This document shows, in pieces, positions 61,915 to 64,000 of a stretch of 64,000 nucleotides of DNA. The position numbers were made by a program, and so were the translations under genes. Source of the DNA: Hygrocybe punicea (lineage: Eukaryota > Basidiomycota > Agaricomycetes > Agaricales > Hygrophoraceae); assembly GCA_963556145.1 (NCBI GenBank), contig OY744466.1, forward strand, positions 4,092,001 to 4,156,000, read 5' to 3'. Below the pieces are notes generated by a model that ran no database searches, was not told where the DNA came from, and saw nothing but the letters and a program-made list of their open reading frames with translations. Each line of letters begins with the position of its first letter. Within the stretch, counting starts at the first letter, position 1.

Positions 61915-63135
61915 CGAGACACTTGTCGAACACTTTGTTGAACACTGTTGAACGGTTTTTCGGCCTGTTCAACAGGTGTTGAACAAGTGTATCATTAATA
62001 ATACAATGTGCATTGTAAATCTAGCTACACCTTATATAATGTACATAACTTTATTTATGCAAATGTAATGCTTCAGATAAAGCCTGGAACACTTGTCGAA
62101 CAGCTTGTCGAACACTGTTCGGCCTGTTCGACAAGTGTTCGACAAGTCCATCATTAATAAACTCAATGTGCATTGTAAATATATCTACACCTCATATGAT
62201 GTATATAAAGTACGTACCATTATTTATGTCATTGTAATGCTTCAAATTAAAGCTTGGACACTTGTAGAGTGGCTTGTCGAACACTGTTCGGCCTGTTCGA
62301 CAAGTGTTCAACTAGTCCATCATTAATAAACTCAATGTGCATTGTAAATATATCTACACCTCATATGATGTATATAAAGTACGTACCATTATTTATGTCA
62401 TTGTAATGCTTCAAATTAAAGCTTGGACACTTGTAGAGTGGCTTGTCGAACACTGTTCGGCCTGTTCGACAAGTGTTCAACTAGTCCATCATTAATAAAC
62501 TCAATGTGCATTGTAAATATATCTACACCTCATATAATGTATATACAGTATGTACCATTATTTATGTCATTGTAATGCTTCAGATTGAAGCTTGGCCACT
62601 TGTTGAACACCTGGTTGAACACTGTTCGGCCTGTTCGTCAAGTGTTCGACATGTCCATCATTAATAAATTCAATGTGCATTTTAAATCTAGCTACACCTC
62701 ATATAATGTATATAAAGTACGTACCATTATTTATGTCATTGTAATGCTTCAAATTAAAGCTTGGACACTTGTAGAGTGGCTTGTCGAACACTGTTCGGCC
62801 TGTTCGACAAGTATTCAACTAGTCCATCATTAATAAACTCAATGTGCATTGTAAATATATCTACACCTCATATAATGTATATACAGTATGTACCATTATT
62901 TATGTCATTGTAATGCTTCAGATTGAAGCTTGGCCACTTGTTGAACACCTGGTTGAACACTGTTCGGCCTGTTCGTCAAGTGTTCGACATGTCCATCATT
63001 AATAAATTCAATGTGCATTTTAAATCTAGCTACACCTCATATAATGTACATACCTTTATTTATGCAATGGTAACGCTTCAGATGAAGCTTGAACACTTGT
63101 TGAACACCTTGTTGAACACTGTTCACCGTATCTGA
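61915..63135 (+). repeat. 169-bp palindromic satellite
   Basis: About seven units. The marker CTTCA(A/G)ATTAAAGC recurs at 62074, 62243, 62412, 62581, 62750 and 62919 with exact 169-bp spacing, then at 63079. Each unit has one palindrome TTGTCGAACACTGTTCGG / CCTGTTCGACAAGTG. Two unit types alternate from 62412 on, giving a 338-bp higher-order duplication. ORFs reading across it are artefacts. Confidence 0.92.
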
Positions 63136-63323
63136 CCAGTGTCCGATGTTCCTCCTGTAAATAATTCTAATACATATTGCACAATATATGTATTTGTAGA
63201 CACATTTGATGTATGGTTGTCAATTACACTGGCAGTTCCTCAGAATACAGCTGGGACACTGGTTGAACCCGTCACAGAGCAATGTTCAGCGCCTTCCACT
63301 CATGTTAATTTGTAGTATTACTT
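63136..63323. other. Intergenic, nothing recognisable
   Basis: Short AT-rich spacer between the satellite and repeat R1. No feature. Confidence 0.4.
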
Positions 63324-63550
63324 ATTCCCAATTTGGAGCCTGTGATCCGGCTGCCTTATTGTACTTTCTGATTGGGACAACAACTTCTCACAGTCAGCTC
63401 CACCCAGTCACACGGTTTCATAATTATTCCCAGGGCTTCAAAATTGTTCCCACAGTTTCAAAAAATTGTTCCCACGGCTTGGCAAATTAGAGTGTGACCC
63501 TGAGTTTGAGAATCCACCGTATAGAACGATTCCCTTATAGGGACTCGTAA
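63324..63550 (-). repeat. Dispersed repeat R1, copy 3
   Basis: Reverse-complement copy of the 5341-5570 repeat, about 227 bp, ending in GGACTCGTAA. It lies directly upstream of the exon of the following gene. Confidence 0.8.
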
Positions 63551-63562
63551 CTTAGATCTCAC

Positions 63563-64000
63563 AGGTGCTCTGGTGCAAAAACACGATCTCAAGTGCCGCG
63601 TATTCAAGTTGAGACCACAATCAACTCTGTTGATACCAGCGAAGTACATCCTTCGCCCACCGACAAATTGTAGGATTTATCCCAAATGCATGTTGTAAAA
63701 TTTGCTGATTATTCTCACAGGACCAGCAATCTGAGTTCTCCTGCATCCCCGGTTGTAAAAATTGAAAATTCTTCAGAGTATGTGCTCCATCGTTTTTTGT
63801 TACTTTAAATAATTTAAACTGTCTACCGATGCAGGCCTCCCATCACCGAGCAACCAGGAAATGATCTTCCTGGTGGTGCTGAGCCCGACAAGCATTCTGA
63901 TGGTGATGTTTCTGATGGTGCATCCACATCAAGCAACACCGTTTCTCAGGGGAATGCATCTGAACCTTCTGATGCTGCAGCTAGCGCCAATGAAGCGGCT
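63563..64000 (+). CDS. Partial gene at the window's right end, Ser/Ala/Asp-rich product
   Basis: Exons about 63563-63668, 63721-63778 and 63836 to beyond 64000 join in frame through GTAGGA...CACAG and GTATGT...TGCAG introns. The product is low-complexity (SVDTSEVHPSPTDKL, SSPASPVVKIENSS, GDVSDGASTSSNTVSQGNAS) and continues past the window. The start codon was not found; the R1 repeat begins 13 bp upstream of the first exon. The style resembles the N-terminal regions of family 2, but no specific link can be shown. Confidence 0.45.

Overview
This 64 kb window looks like a transposon-rich chromosome segment of a filamentous basidiomycete, probably Agaricomycetes. The evidence is intron-dense genes with introns of about 45-65 bp and GT...AG ends, a chromodomain-bearing Ty3/gypsy element of the self-priming type, Helitrons with separate Rep and helicase frames, a low density of genes with recognisable cellular functions, and no bacterial features. 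No rRNA, tRNA or CRISPR array was seen. The taxon is an inference; no name can be read from the sequence.

Layout. 1-568: 3' end of an unknown host gene. 1000-1740: 44-bp minisatellite. 1925-4710 (-): family-3 gene (g3C) split by a 1,437-bp hAT-type MITE. 5341-5570: dispersed repeat R1. 5.86-7.56 kb: palindromic 82-bp satellite and 172-bp repeat, the latter split by a CACTG-type MITE. 8.3 kb: isolated Helitron 3' end. 8709-9777 (+): family-2-like gene (g2C) cut by Helitron A. 9778-17.8 kb (-): Helitron A. 18549-26904 (-): gene X copy A, carrying a 6.4-kb foldback transposon in one intron. 27.2-29.3 kb: palindromic repeats, R1 and a foldback MITE. 29412-35287: three-gene cassette A (g3A -, g2A +, g1A -). 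35.54-36.46 kb: second 82-bp array. 36888-38811 (+): gene X copy B. 39.7-47.7 kb (+): Helitron B. 47.75-48.11 kb: palindromic repeats. 48389-61410: cassette B in mirror order (g1B +, g2B -, g3B +), with g1B broken by a 7-kb gypsy element. 61.9-63.1 kb: 169-bp palindromic array. 63.3-63.55 kb: R1 (-). 63563-64000: start or middle of another host gene.

The most interesting content is a three-gene cassette present twice in mirror image, with a third degraded relative on the left. It encodes an ATP-grasp-like protein with a Cys-rich N-terminus (g1), a many-exon basic/acidic protein with an unrecognised conserved C-terminal domain (g2), and a protein with a possible OB-like C-terminal segment (g3). 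The copies are clearly diverged in sequence but keep gene order and relative orientation. The cassettes alternate with two almost identical Helitrons, each preceded by the same unrecognised gene X. The intergenic DNA is filled with satellites built from palindromes of a CGAACA core.

Limits: splice sites were placed by eye from GT/AG signals, reading frame and comparison between the copies. Percent identities were not computed. Family assignments rest on motif recognition, not on database searches.
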